The translations under genes and the position numbers were made by a program. Positions 17,609-25,395 of a stretch of 64,000 bases of DNA are shown here, piece after piece. Numbering within the stretch: the first letter of the stretch is position 1; each line of letters opens with the position of its first letter. Below the pieces are notes generated by a model. It ran no database searches. It was not told the DNA's origin and saw nothing but the letters and a program-made list of their open reading frames with translations. This DNA is from DATFVJ01 sp963727015 (GTDB lineage Bacteria; Actinomycetota; Actinomycetes; Streptosporangiales; Streptosporangiaceae): NCBI GenBank assembly GCA_963727015.1, contig CAVSEV010000011.1, positions 62,001-126,000 on the forward strand, written 5' to 3'.

Positions 17609-18440
17609 CGAGCCGCCGCGAGGCCAGGATGGCTATCAGATGGGCGGCTACCATCGCTGCCCCGACGACCAAGCAGGCGGCAACCAGGATCCTCGTGGCG
17701 CCGAGGCCGCCGCGTGCGGCGTCGATTACGGCCGCCACGACCACAAGCAGCGAAACCTCCACCGCCTGGATGATCCGGTGCACTCGCAGGACGCTGGCTA
17801 GCCTGCGGGCGCGCGCAAGGCCAGCGTTCGCAGGCTCAAGCGCCGCGTCCGGGCGAGGCACCGGGCCGTCCGGGACAGGCACCGCGCCGCCAGCACCATT
17901 GGCGCTGCTGGCGCTGCCGGGTATGGGCAGGCCGGCCTTCGCCCGCGCGACAATGACATTGTCTGTCTCTGCCTTGATGAGGATCGCGCAGATCGCCGCG
18001 GCCAGCCCGATGGTTACATAGCCGCCAGACAAGGCGTAATGCCCTTGGGCCCGGATGCCGAGACCAGCGAGCAGGGCGGCCTCGGCGAGGTAGTGACCAA
18101 CCCGGTCAAGATAGATGCCGGTCACGGAGGTGCGCCTGCTCCAGCGGGCAAGCTCGCCGTCCGAACAGTCAAGCAACAAGTACAGCTGGATCATCACGGC
18201 CGCGGCGATCGCGGTAGCGAGCCCGCCGCCGGCCACGACGGCGCCCGCGCCCACGCCGACTACGATCATGAGCCAGGTCACCGCGTTCGGCGACCAGCCC
18301 AGCCGGGCGAAGATCCAGGTGCCATACGGCGACAGCCGCCGCATGTAGTACCTGCCCGCCCAGTGCTCCTCGTTACGACGAGCGGTCACCGACTCCGGCT
18401 GACCGGTGGCGCGCAACTCAGCCAGCGACGGCCCTGACAT
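17604..18440 (-). CDS. CDP-alcohol phosphatidyltransferase family protein, altered active site
   Basis: About 278 residues from ATG 18440 (GGAGGAG just upstream; overlaps the preceding gene by 23 nt). Six hydrophobic segments. The family motif is at about residues 90-115: DCSDGELAR, eight residues, then GIYLDRVGH. The canonical pattern ends D-xxx-D, but the last aspartate, usually the catalytic base, is histidine here. The N-terminal SVTARRNEEHWAGRYYMRRLSPYGTW segment resembles the lead-in of bacterial/archaeal CDP-alcohol transferases for inositol or glycerol phosphates. It should join an alcohol phosphate to a CDP-activated alcohol at the membrane. Its operon contains glycerol-1-phosphate dehydrogenase and a nucleotidyltransferase, which suggests its substrate supply. 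Confidence 0.88.
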   Translation of the reverse strand: MSGPSLAELRATGQPESVTARRNEEHWAGRYYMRRLSPYGTWIFARLGWSPNAVTWLMIVVGVGAGAVVAGGGLATAIAAAVMIQLYLLLDCSDGELARWSRRTSVTGIYLDRVGHYLAEAALLAGLGIRAQGHYALSGGYVTIGLAAAICAILIKAETDNVIVARAKAGLPIPGSASSANGAGGAVPVPDGPVPRPDAALEPANAGLARARRLASVLRVHRIIQAVEVSLLVVVAAVIDAARGGLGATRILVAACLVVGAAMVAAHLIAILASRRLG

Positions 18441-19470
18441 ACTCCTCCACTCGTTCTCCTGCCGCGTCGCCATCCAGCCCAAGATGCTCGAGGATCGTAT
18501 AGCGGCCTGGGCGGGTCGCGGGCGCGTGGGCCACGGCCTTCGTGAACTCGGCGACCGACAGGCCGAGGTCGCCGGGCGTGCGGGGCAGGCCATGCCTGGA
18601 CAGGCACTCGGCGATCATCTCGCCACGGCGGGTGTCACCGCGCAGGAACGTACAGAAAAGGGCGCCAACTCCGGCGAGTTCACCGTGGTTGGCGGTGCCC
18701 GGGTACAGCTGGTCGATCGCGTGCAGGATCTCGTGGTCACCACCGCTGCAGGGGCGGCTCGACCCGGCGACCGACATCGCGATGCCGGAGAGCACGAGCG
18801 CCTCGGCGAGCACGGTGATGACGTCTTCCGACTCGATCGAGCCTGGCTGGTGAAGCATCGATTCCGCGGCGCTACGGGCCATTATCAGCGCGAGCCCGTC
18901 GATGGGCTCGCCGGTGTGGCTGGCGGCAAGCTCCCAGTCCGCGGTCGCGGACAAGTTGCTCACCACGTCACCTACGCCGGAGCGCACCAGCCGCGCGGGC
19001 CCGGAGCGCACCCGGTCGAGATCCACCACCACGGCCACCGGCATGGCAACACCAAACGATCCTCTGCCCGATTCGTGTTCAAGTGAGCTGACCGGTGATG
19101 CGATGCCGTCATGAGACAGGTTCGTGGCGACCGCGACCATCGGAATTCCCGCCATGTGGGCGGCGAACTTCGTGACGTCGATGGTCCGGCCGCCGCCGAT
19201 TCCCGCGACCGCCTCGTACGATCCGGCGCGCAGCCGCTTGCCCAGGCGCACCGCTGTGTCGACGGTGCCGTCTTCGACGCGGAACACCTCGCCCGCCCCG
19301 AGGTCGAGCTGCGCGGCGATGCTGTCGCCCTGACCCGGACCGACCGCCACCGCTACGTGCCCCCCGGTCGCGATCCGGCGGTCGGCGAGTAGCGCGCCAA
19401 GCCCTGCCACCGCGTTGCGGCGCACGTCGATGTACAGCGGCGCGGGGATCATCCGCGCGAGCAGCGGCAT
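18418..19470 (-). CDS. sn-Glycerol-1-phosphate dehydrogenase (AraM/EgsA-like)
   Basis: 350 residues from ATG 19470, with GGAGG 6 nt upstream. It belongs to the iron-containing alcohol dehydrogenase-like superfamily, with GIGGGRTIDVTKFAA for NAD(P) binding and ATNLSHDGIASP carrying the metal-binding Asp. Metal-binding histidines are seen in GGDHEILHAID and TANHGELAGVG. The motifs match glycerol-1-phosphate dehydrogenases, which reduce dihydroxyacetone phosphate to sn-glycerol-1-phosphate, the archaeal stereoisomer; bacterial AraM proteins do the same. It sits between a cytidylyltransferase-type gene (13-bp gap) and a CDP-alcohol transferase (overlap), so the product is probably activated and transferred at once. 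A different polyol phosphate is possible. Confidence 0.85.
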   Translation of the reverse strand: MPLLARMIPAPLYIDVRRNAVAGLGALLADRRIATGGHVAVAVGPGQGDSIAAQLDLGAGEVFRVEDGTVDTAVRLGKRLRAGSYEAVAGIGGGRTIDVTKFAAHMAGIPMVAVATNLSHDGIASPVSSLEHESGRGSFGVAMPVAVVVDLDRVRSGPARLVRSGVGDVVSNLSATADWELAASHTGEPIDGLALIMARSAAESMLHQPGSIESEDVITVLAEALVLSGIAMSVAGSSRPCSGGDHEILHAIDQLYPGTANHGELAGVGALFCTFLRGDTRRGEMIAECLSRHGLPRTPGDLGLSVAEFTKAVAHAPATRPGRYTILEHLGLDGDAAGERVEEYVRAVAG

Positions 19471-19482
19471 CGATGCCCTCCC

Positions 19483-20223
19483 TCAGCAACGTGGCGCGAT
19501 CAGGCACGCCTGGCGCAAGTCGTTATGGTCATCGACCTCGACCCAGTCCACCGCACCGATGGGTGCCACCGAGATCGCACCGCCGCGGTCCGCTAGTTCC
19601 TGGTAGCCGTCCTCGTAGTAAAGACCGGTATCGCGCCGCCAGGTGGCCTCGAGCGCGTCCGCCAGCGCCACGGCGGCCGCCGGCTCGATGAGCGTCACCC
19701 CGATGTACTCGGCATAAGCGCGCGCAGGATCCATTTGCTTGGTGATCCTGGTAAGCAGGCCGCGGCCGTCCAGGGTTACCTTCATCTCCTCCTCGCCGAG
19801 GGGCTTGATGTCGTCCACGGCGAGTATCAGGTCGCTGCGGTGCCGGTCCGGGGCGGCAAGCAGCGCCTTTTCCACGGAAACCGGGTGCACGGTGTCCCCG
19901 TTCACGAGCAAAGCGCCCTCCCGGAAGAATTCGCGGGCGAGCCAGAGTGAGTACGCGTTGTTCCAATCACGTGCCCGGTCGTTGTGCAGAAGCTCGAGCC
20001 GCACCCCGTGCGCTCGCTCAAGAGAAGCCGCCCGATCACGCACGACGTCCGCGGCGTGCCCCACCACGACCGCCACGTCGCGCAGGCCAGCCGCGGCGAG
20101 GTTGCGCAGGGCGATGTCCAGGATCGTGATCTGCCCGTCGACCGGCAGCAGCGCCTTCGGCAAGGTGTCTGTGTCCGGGCTCAACCGCCTTCCCACACCC
20201 GCCGCGAGCACCACGCCGATCAT
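19483..20223 (-). CDS. Phosphocholine/inositol-phosphate-type nucleotidyltransferase
   Basis: 246 residues from ATG 20223, overlapping the upstream stop as ATGA. The N-terminal signature VVLAAGVGRRLSPDTDTLPKALLPV binds the nucleotide, ALLVNGDTV holds the metal-binding Asp, and WVEVDDHNDLRQA is the C-terminal motif of the LicC-like family. Members make CDP-choline, CDP-inositol or similar from the alcohol phosphate and CTP. With glycerol-1-phosphate dehydrogenase next door, CDP-glycerol (sn-1) is a plausible product; that is inference. It acts in the cytosol. Confidence 0.87.
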   Translation of the reverse strand: MIGVVLAAGVGRRLSPDTDTLPKALLPVDGQITILDIALRNLAAAGLRDVAVVVGHAADVVRDRAASLERAHGVRLELLHNDRARDWNNAYSLWLAREFFREGALLVNGDTVHPVSVEKALLAAPDRHRSDLILAVDDIKPLGEEEMKVTLDGRGLLTRITKQMDPARAYAEYIGVTLIEPAAAVALADALEATWRRDTGLYYEDGYQELADRGGAISVAPIGAVDWVEVDDHNDLRQACLIAPRC

Positions 20224-23200
20224 CGGCTACCTCCGTCCTCGAAGTCGGCCTGCGATGCCGCCGCGCGCGGCACAACGGGGAAGCTGCCGAGGCGATCGGC
20301 ATCATCGCGCTGCACGGCGCCGATCCATCCGGTCACGCTCTCCCGCCCGAAGAGCACCCAAAGATACACAGCAAGGGCGGCGAAGGCGAATACCTCGATC
20401 CCCAGCATGGCGCCGATCGCGGCGACCAGCATCCGCCCCTCCCAGCCAAGGCCGGCCTTGGCAATCCAGCGCGGCAGCGCGAAAGCAGGCGGAGCGGCGC
20501 GGCCGATCGGGCCGCGCCCCACACGGTAGACGATGTCGTAGTGGTGCAGCGCGATGATGGCGACGAGAGCGAAAAGGAGCGGTATGGGTACGTGCCACGC
20601 CAGCGCGAGGGCGGCAAGGAAGACATATTCACCGACCTGGAGCAGCGGCGGCACGAGCCAGTCGAGGCGCCCGTCGTGCGGATGGCCGGAGCCTAGTCCG
20701 GCAAGAGCCATCGCCACCACAGGGGCGAGCACCATCAGGCCGCGCAAGTGCGCCACCCCCACTGCGGAAAGGATGACCGTGACAGTGACGCCCACTACCG
20801 CTGGCAGGAGCGGCGGCAGCTGACCATCCACGAACCCGCCAAGCGACTGGGCGATGATGCCGTCGTCACGGTAGCTGAGCAGGACGCTGTCGCCGGGGGG
20901 CACGCCGGCCATCGGTTTGAACGACCTCACTACCCAGCCGATCAGGCATACGCACGCGGCCACCACGCCCCAGCCGAGCAGGATGACGAACGTCATTCTC
21001 GGACCGGCGACGATGGCGGCCGCGCCGATCACGGCAACGCGCTCGCCACGGTGGAACTCGACGCTCCGGGCCAGCAGCGTCAGCAGCGGAGTCACCCACC
21101 GCAGCCCGGTCCGGCCCAGGCTGCGCAGCCTGCGCAGCTGGGCGCGCGGCCAGCGGGAGCGGCGGCCCCTGCTCGCGGTTGCGCTACCGATGCCGGAGCC
21201 GGCCGGGGCGGCGACCGCGTAGTCCGCGGGCTCGTCGAGCGGCAGCAGCGGCGGCCCGTCAGCCAGCATGGCCGCTTGCGATAGCGCAGGGCGGACGCTG
21301 AACCCGCTCATATCACGAAGCGACTGCAGGATCATGGCAGCGACCGCGAGTTCCCACACGCTTGGTGAGTGCGACACCACGGCGCCAGCTCCGGCCGCCA
21401 GGCCGGCGTAGACGGCGAACTCGGCCAGCCGGCCACCGACCCCGTCCAGCCAGGCACCGAACGCAGTCTCGCCGCGCACGTACCTGGCCAGCTGGCCATC
21501 CACGCAGTCGAACAGGAAGGCGGCGAACAGCAGCGCAGCACCGAGGATCATCCCCGCTCTGCTGCCGGCCGAGAACCAGACGGCGGCGAGCAGACCAAGC
21601 GCGATCGCCATGCCGGTGACCGCGTTAGGGCGCAGGCGCCTGTGGGCCGCCCAGCGCGCGAGGTACCGCGAGTAAGGGCTCACAAAACAGGTCGTGAAGA
21701 GGCCGTCGCCACGCCTGGCTGCCGCGTCCAAGCGGACCCGGTCCTCGGCCACCGCGTTCAGTTCGGCTGCCGCTTCCCTCGCTTGCTGTGCTGTCTGCAC
21801 GCGGACGCAGATGAGCGGGTCGGCGGCAACAGCCTCGACGTCCGCGCCGCCGCGAACCAGCCCGACGAGCAGCAGGGCGACCGAGTCGGTGAACCCGGAC
21901 CTGTGGCCAGGAGATGGGCACGGATCTGGCCGGCGATGGCCCGCAGGCGGGCCGGAGGCCGCGACGTCATCGCTGGCAGAGCCGGTTGCCCCCCGTCCTG
22001 TAATGTCCTTGGCCAATACGTCATTGGCCAATACGTCCCTGGCAGATACGTCCGTGGCCAATACGTCCCTGCCAGATACGTCCGTGGCCAATACGTCCCT
22101 GCCAGATACGTCCGTGGCCAATGCGTCCCTGGCAGATACGTCCCTGGCCGATACCCCCTTGGCCGATACGTCCCCGGCCCATACGTCCCCGGCAGATACG
22201 TCCCCGTCCCTAGCCGACCACGGCACCAGGTCCGCCTGACCAGCGGCCATGTCTTTGGCCGGCTGCGGCGTGAGCTGGCTAGCTGATCCGCTGGCCAGAT
22301 CCGCGGCCGCGAGGTCATCGATCACCTCCCCGGCTGCCAGGCGCGCAAGCTCGTCGGCCGCCGCGGCCAGTTCGCTTCCGTCGTCCGCGGACACGAGGAA
22401 CGCCCCGCAGCCGACCGCGTCAGGCGCGTGCACGCGGTGGAACGCGGAACCGGCCGCCACCACTGTGCGGCGCGGGTGCAGGTGCGCGTCGCGCCGGTCG
22501 CGCCGGTCGCCGCCCTCAGGCCCGCCGCTCAGCCGGAGCGCCGGCCGCACGTCGGGTCCCGTCGCCACGTGTGGTGCACCACCGGCAGCGGTGAGCGCGG
22601 ATGTCGCCGCGGCGCGGTTCAGCCGGGCCAGGGCCTCGGTGTGCGCGACGAGGTCGCCCGCACAGATGAGGGTCCCGGCACCTGAGCCGCTGACGCGGCG
22701 CATGACCGACGCCACGGCGCGAAGCTCCGCGCCGACCGACGCGCATTCAATCACGTCAATGCTCCCGGACCCCACGAGCCTTGGACTAGGCCCGTCTTCC
22801 GCACATAGAGACAGCCCGTCCCAGGCCATCGCCGCGAGCAGATCACCACGTCCGGCTGGGGCTATCAGGATGATGTCGCGCAGGCCAAGCGCACTGAGCT
22901 GGCTGCAGAGCCTGGTGAGCAGCGGCTGCGTTGCCACTTGGCCACCGACCAGGCTCGGCAGCGGCAGCCCGGCAGCAAGTTGCGCCGCCAGGGCGCCTTG
23001 GGCTTGCTCAGCACCCTTTACAGGTGCCGCGCCTGCCGACGGCGACCGGCGCGCGCCCACGAACGGCGATGGTGCGTGACTGCCCTGCGCGGCGCCCACG
23101 CCAGCACGGCCAGCACGGCCGGCGCGACCGGCAACACGGGCCTTACCATCTCGGGCCCCGTTGCTGACGGGTTTGCGGGCACGGTCACGCGCCGTCGCGG

Positions 23201-23225
23201 TCGCCAGGACCAGCGCCACGGTCAT
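20220..23225 (-). CDS. Giant fusion: nucleotidyltransferase-like + CDP-alcohol transferase + membrane domain
   Basis: About 1001 residues from ATG 23225 (GGAGG 6 nt upstream). Residues 60-330 resemble a degenerate nucleotidyltransferase (LPLPSLVGGQVATQPLLTRL, LRDIILIAPAGRG, AGTLICAGDLVAHTEAL). A low-complexity repeat region follows (337-405), then a CDP-alcohol phosphotransferase domain with DCVDGQLARYVRG and GAWLDGVGGRLAE (about 571-600). Last is a C-terminal polytopic domain (about 720-1000; I recall it as DUF5941, unverified). The domain order recalls the archaeal bifunctional inositol-1-phosphate cytidylyltransferase/di-myo-inositol-phosphate synthase. The last aspartate of the CDP-alcohol motif is glycine. 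It heads the five-gene leftward operon and overlaps the next gene as ATGA. Confidence 0.85.
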   Translation of the reverse strand: MTVALVLATATARDRARKPVSNGARDGKARVAGRAGRAGRAGVGAAQGSHAPSPFVGARRSPSAGAAPVKGAEQAQGALAAQLAAGLPLPSLVGGQVATQPLLTRLCSQLSALGLRDIILIAPAGRGDLLAAMAWDGLSLCAEDGPSPRLVGSGSIDVIECASVGAELRAVASVMRRVSGSGAGTLICAGDLVAHTEALARLNRAAATSALTAAGGAPHVATGPDVRPALRLSGGPEGGDRRDRRDAHLHPRRTVVAAGSAFHRVHAPDAVGCGAFLVSADDGSELAAAADELARLAAGEVIDDLAAADLASGSASQLTPQPAKDMAAGQADLVPWSARDGDVSAGDVWAGDVSAKGVSARDVSARDALATDVSGRDVLATDVSGRDVLATDVSARDVLANDVLAKDITGRGATGSASDDVAASGPPAGHRRPDPCPSPGHRSGFTDSVALLLVGLVRGGADVEAVAADPLICVRVQTAQQAREAAAELNAVAEDRVRLDAAARRGDGLFTTCFVSPYSRYLARWAAHRRLRPNAVTGMAIALGLLAAVWFSAGSRAGMILGAALLFAAFLFDCVDGQLARYVRGETAFGAWLDGVGGRLAEFAVYAGLAAGAGAVVSHSPSVWELAVAAMILQSLRDMSGFSVRPALSQAAMLADGPPLLPLDEPADYAVAAPAGSGIGSATASRGRRSRWPRAQLRRLRSLGRTGLRWVTPLLTLLARSVEFHRGERVAVIGAAAIVAGPRMTFVILLGWGVVAACVCLIGWVVRSFKPMAGVPPGDSVLLSYRDDGIIAQSLGGFVDGQLPPLLPAVVGVTVTVILSAVGVAHLRGLMVLAPVVAMALAGLGSGHPHDGRLDWLVPPLLQVGEYVFLAALALAWHVPIPLLFALVAIIALHHYDIVYRVGRGPIGRAAPPAFALPRWIAKAGLGWEGRMLVAAIGAMLGIEVFAFAALAVYLWVLFGRESVTGWIGAVQRDDADRLGSFPVVPRAAASQADFEDGGSR
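22010..22215. repeat. In-frame 15/30-bp tandem repeats in the fusion gene
   Basis: Units such as TACGTCCCTGGCAGA and TACGTCCGTGGCCAA alternate about 13 times, encoding an acidic/hydrophobic RDVLATDVSG-type repeat. They lie between the nucleotidyltransferase-like and the CDP-alcohol transferase domains. Confidence 0.92.
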
Positions 23226-23352
23226 GCCCCGCCTCCGCGCATACAAAGATCAACCCCGGCTAGTCCCCCCAGCGTACCGGCGTACGCACCGGCAGGTACC
23301 TTAGTCCGTCCCTAAGGCCGAGTGGCGCCTGAGGGCAGTTATGCCTGGTGGG

Positions 23353-23380
23353 ACGGTAGGTAAACAACGGTAGGTAAACA
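23353..23380. promoter_or_regulatory. 14-bp perfect tandem direct repeat in a divergent promoter region
   Basis: ACGGTAGGTAAACA occurs twice head to tail (23353-23366, 23367-23380), between the fusion gene (start 23225) and the cytidylyltransferase gene (start 23416). It is an A-rich island in GC-rich DNA and could be a regulator site serving both directions. No known regulator is recognised. Confidence 0.45.
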
Positions 23381-23415
23381 GCCGCGCGCCGCGGCGTACG
23401 GATAGGGTCCAGGTC

Positions 23416-24126
23416 ATGCGGACGGTGGTGGCGGTGCTCGCGGGAGGCACCGGGCGGCGTACCGGTCTCGGCATGCCGAAGCAGTTGCTCCCCCTCGCCG
23501 GTAGGCCCGTTATCGAGCATTCGGTCGCCGCCTTCTCCGCCGCTCCGCAGATCGGCGAGATCATCGTCGTGATGACGCCTGGCCGCACCGATGAGGTGGC
23601 GCAACTGCTCGCGCGGGGCGGCTACGAGAAGGTGTCGCAGGTCATTCCCGGCGGCGAGACCCGAAGCGACTCCGCGCAGCGTGCGCTCGCCGCCGTCGGC
23701 GGCGGTGATTGTGATGTGCTGCTGCACGACGCCGCGCGGCCGCTGGTCAGCCAGCAGATCATCGGCGGATGCGTGACGGCGCTCAAGGCGCACCGTGCGG
23801 TGGGGGTCACTGTCCCTGCCTCCGACACGATCGTCGTCACCTCCGGCGGTCTGATTACGCAGATGCCGAGCCGTGGCAACCTGCACCGCTGCCAGACGCC
23901 ACAGGGCTTCAGGCTCTCGGTGCTCAGGCGCGCGTACGAGCTTGCTGCCGCGGATCCAGGATTTTCGGCAACCGACGACTGCGGCGTCGTGCTGCGGTAC
24001 CTGCCCGAGGTGCCGATCGCCGTGGTGGCAGGCAGCGAACACAACATCAAGATCACTTACCCGGACGACATCGCGGTCGCGGAGCTGCTGCTCAGGCGCC
24101 AGGCGGCACACCGCGGCCCTGGCTGA
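23416..24126 (+). CDS. IspD/TarI-like CTP:alcohol-phosphate cytidylyltransferase
   Basis: 236 residues. The CTP-binding signature VLAGGTGRRTGLGMPKQLLP is followed by LLHDAARPLVSQQII and ATDDCGVVLRY, with a C-terminal NIKITYPDDIAVAE (IspD reads KIT-P-D). The family includes 4-diphosphocytidyl-methylerythritol synthase (IspD) and ribitol-5-phosphate cytidylyltransferase (TarI). The envelope-glycan setting favours an alcohol-phosphate activator, while the full motif set would also allow IspD; I cannot separate them without alignment. It is transcribed divergently from the fusion-gene operon. Its last 35 bp overlap the convergent GT2 gene, and its stop lies inside a 15-bp repeat series. Confidence 0.85.
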   Translation: MRTVVAVLAGGTGRRTGLGMPKQLLPLAGRPVIEHSVAAFSAAPQIGEIIVVMTPGRTDEVAQLLARGGYEKVSQVIPGGETRSDSAQRALAAVGGGDCDVLLHDAARPLVSQQIIGGCVTALKAHRAVGVTVPASDTIVVTSGGLITQMPSRGNLHRCQTPQGFRLSVLRRAYELAAADPGFSATDDCGVVLRYLPEVPIAVVAGSEHNIKITYPDDIAVAELLLRRQAAHRGPG

Positions 24127-25333
24127 GCGGGCCCCGGCTGAGGGAGCCCTGGCCAGCAGAGCCCTGGCCAGCAGAGCCCTGGCCAGCAGAGCCCTGGCCA
24201 GCAGAGCCCTGGCCAGCAGGGCTCAGGACAGGGGGGCGTGGGATGAGGCTGCGCGGGCTGGTCAGGAATCCGCTTCCCCAGCAGATGTGCATGGCGCCAA
24301 TGACGGCGGGCAGCCACAGGACGGCGCGGGGCCGCAGGCCGCGCGCCGTCGCCGCGGCCGCGGCGATCGCGCCGCACAGGTAGGCAACGGGAGCCACGAA
24401 GCCGAGGCACAGCCAGGCCAGCGGCGGCCCCATCCCGGCCAATGCGCAGATCAGACCCGCGACACCGGCGGCGAGCCCCGCCACGATCGCGATCACCGCG
24501 GCGGGCGGTGCCAGATAACGCGGGTTGATCGTGCCCCGGTGCTGGCGGGCCACGACGCGGCGCCACCGGCCATAGTGGTAGTACTGACTGCCGAGCGCGC
24601 GCAGGTCCGCACGCGGCCGGTAGCTCACCCTCATCCGCGGCTGGAACCAGATCGTGCCGCCCGAGGCGCGGATGCGGTGATTCATCTCCCAGTCCTGCGC
24701 ACGCAGAAAGGCCTCGTCGTAGCCGCCGACGCGGTCGATCGCCTCGCGCCTGAACACCCCCAGGTACACCGACTCGGCGGGGCCCGCCTCGCCACCGGTA
24801 TGGAACCTGGCCGCGCCCACGCCCACCTTGGACGTCATCGCCCGCGCCACGGCCTGCTCAAACGGGGTGACGCCCTCGGCGGCCATGATGCCGCCCACGT
24901 TGTCGGCGCCGGTCGCGGCCAGTGTCTCCGCGGCGATCCGAAGGTAACCGGGTGGCAGCAGGGCATGGCCATCCACCCGTGCGACGACCGGGTAGCGCGA
25001 GGCGGCGATCGCGGCGTTCAGCGCGGCGGGTGTCTGACCGGTCGGATTGTCCACCACGCAGACGCGGTCATCGGCCGCCGCGAGCCCCCGCGCCACCTCG
25101 AGGGTCCGGTCACTGGACGGGCCGACGGCAAGCACGACCTCCACCGCGGCCGGGTAATCCTGCCGTAGCACGTGCGCGACGACGTCCGCCAGGTGCCGTT
25201 CCTCGTTCAGCACTGGCATAACGACAGATACGGCGGGTAGCCCGGAGGGCCGGGGCGGCCCGGGTAGCCGGGACGGCCCGGAGGGCCGGGACGGCATGGG
25301 CTCACCGGGTACGGCGTCAGTCGGATGGGTCAT
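24092..25333 (-). CDS. GT2 glycosyltransferase (ExoA-like) with repeat C-terminus
   Basis: About 413 residues from ATG 25333. The GT-A domain has VSVVMPVLNEERHLADVV, SSDRTLEVARGLAAAD, VARVDGHALLPPGYL (DxD-like) and FLRAQDWEMNHRIRASGG. This is followed by a QYYHYGRWRR segment typical of ExoA-type succinoglycan transferases. Three transmembrane helices follow (about residues 270-370), then a disordered tail with five GQGSA pentapeptides. It is likely to elongate a lipid-linked glycan at the inner membrane. The 3' end overlaps the convergent cytidylyltransferase gene by 35 bp. A proline-rich N-terminus (PSRPSGPSRLPGPPRPSG) precedes the domain. Confidence 0.87.
   Translation of the reverse strand: MTHPTDAVPGEPMPSRPSGPSRLPGPPRPSGLPAVSVVMPVLNEERHLADVVAHVLRQDYPAAVEVVLAVGPSSDRTLEVARGLAAADDRVCVVDNPTGQTPAALNAAIAASRYPVVARVDGHALLPPGYLRIAAETLAATGADNVGGIMAAEGVTPFEQAVARAMTSKVGVGAARFHTGGEAGPAESVYLGVFRREAIDRVGGYDEAFLRAQDWEMNHRIRASGGTIWFQPRMRVSYRPRADLRALGSQYYHYGRWRRVVARQHRGTINPRYLAPPAAVIAIVAGLAAGVAGLICALAGMGPPLAWLCLGFVAPVAYLCGAIAAAAATARGLRPRAVLWLPAVIGAMHICWGSGFLTSPRSLIPRPPVLSPAGQGSAGQGSAGQGSAGQGSAGQGSLSRGPLSQGRGVPPGA
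24116..24225. repeat. 15-bp tandem repeats spanning a stop codon and a gene end
   Basis: Units GCCCTGGCTGAGCGG, GCCCCGGCTGAGGGA and then five or six copies of GCCCTGGCCAGCAGA. The first contains the stop codon of the plus-strand cytidylyltransferase; the rest encode the GQGSA tail of the minus-strand glycosyltransferase. Confidence 0.93.
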
Positions 25334-25395
25334 GACGCAGGTACGGTACTGCAAACAGGGCACCCGCGCGTGCGGGCCCCGGATGTCGCGGGGCG

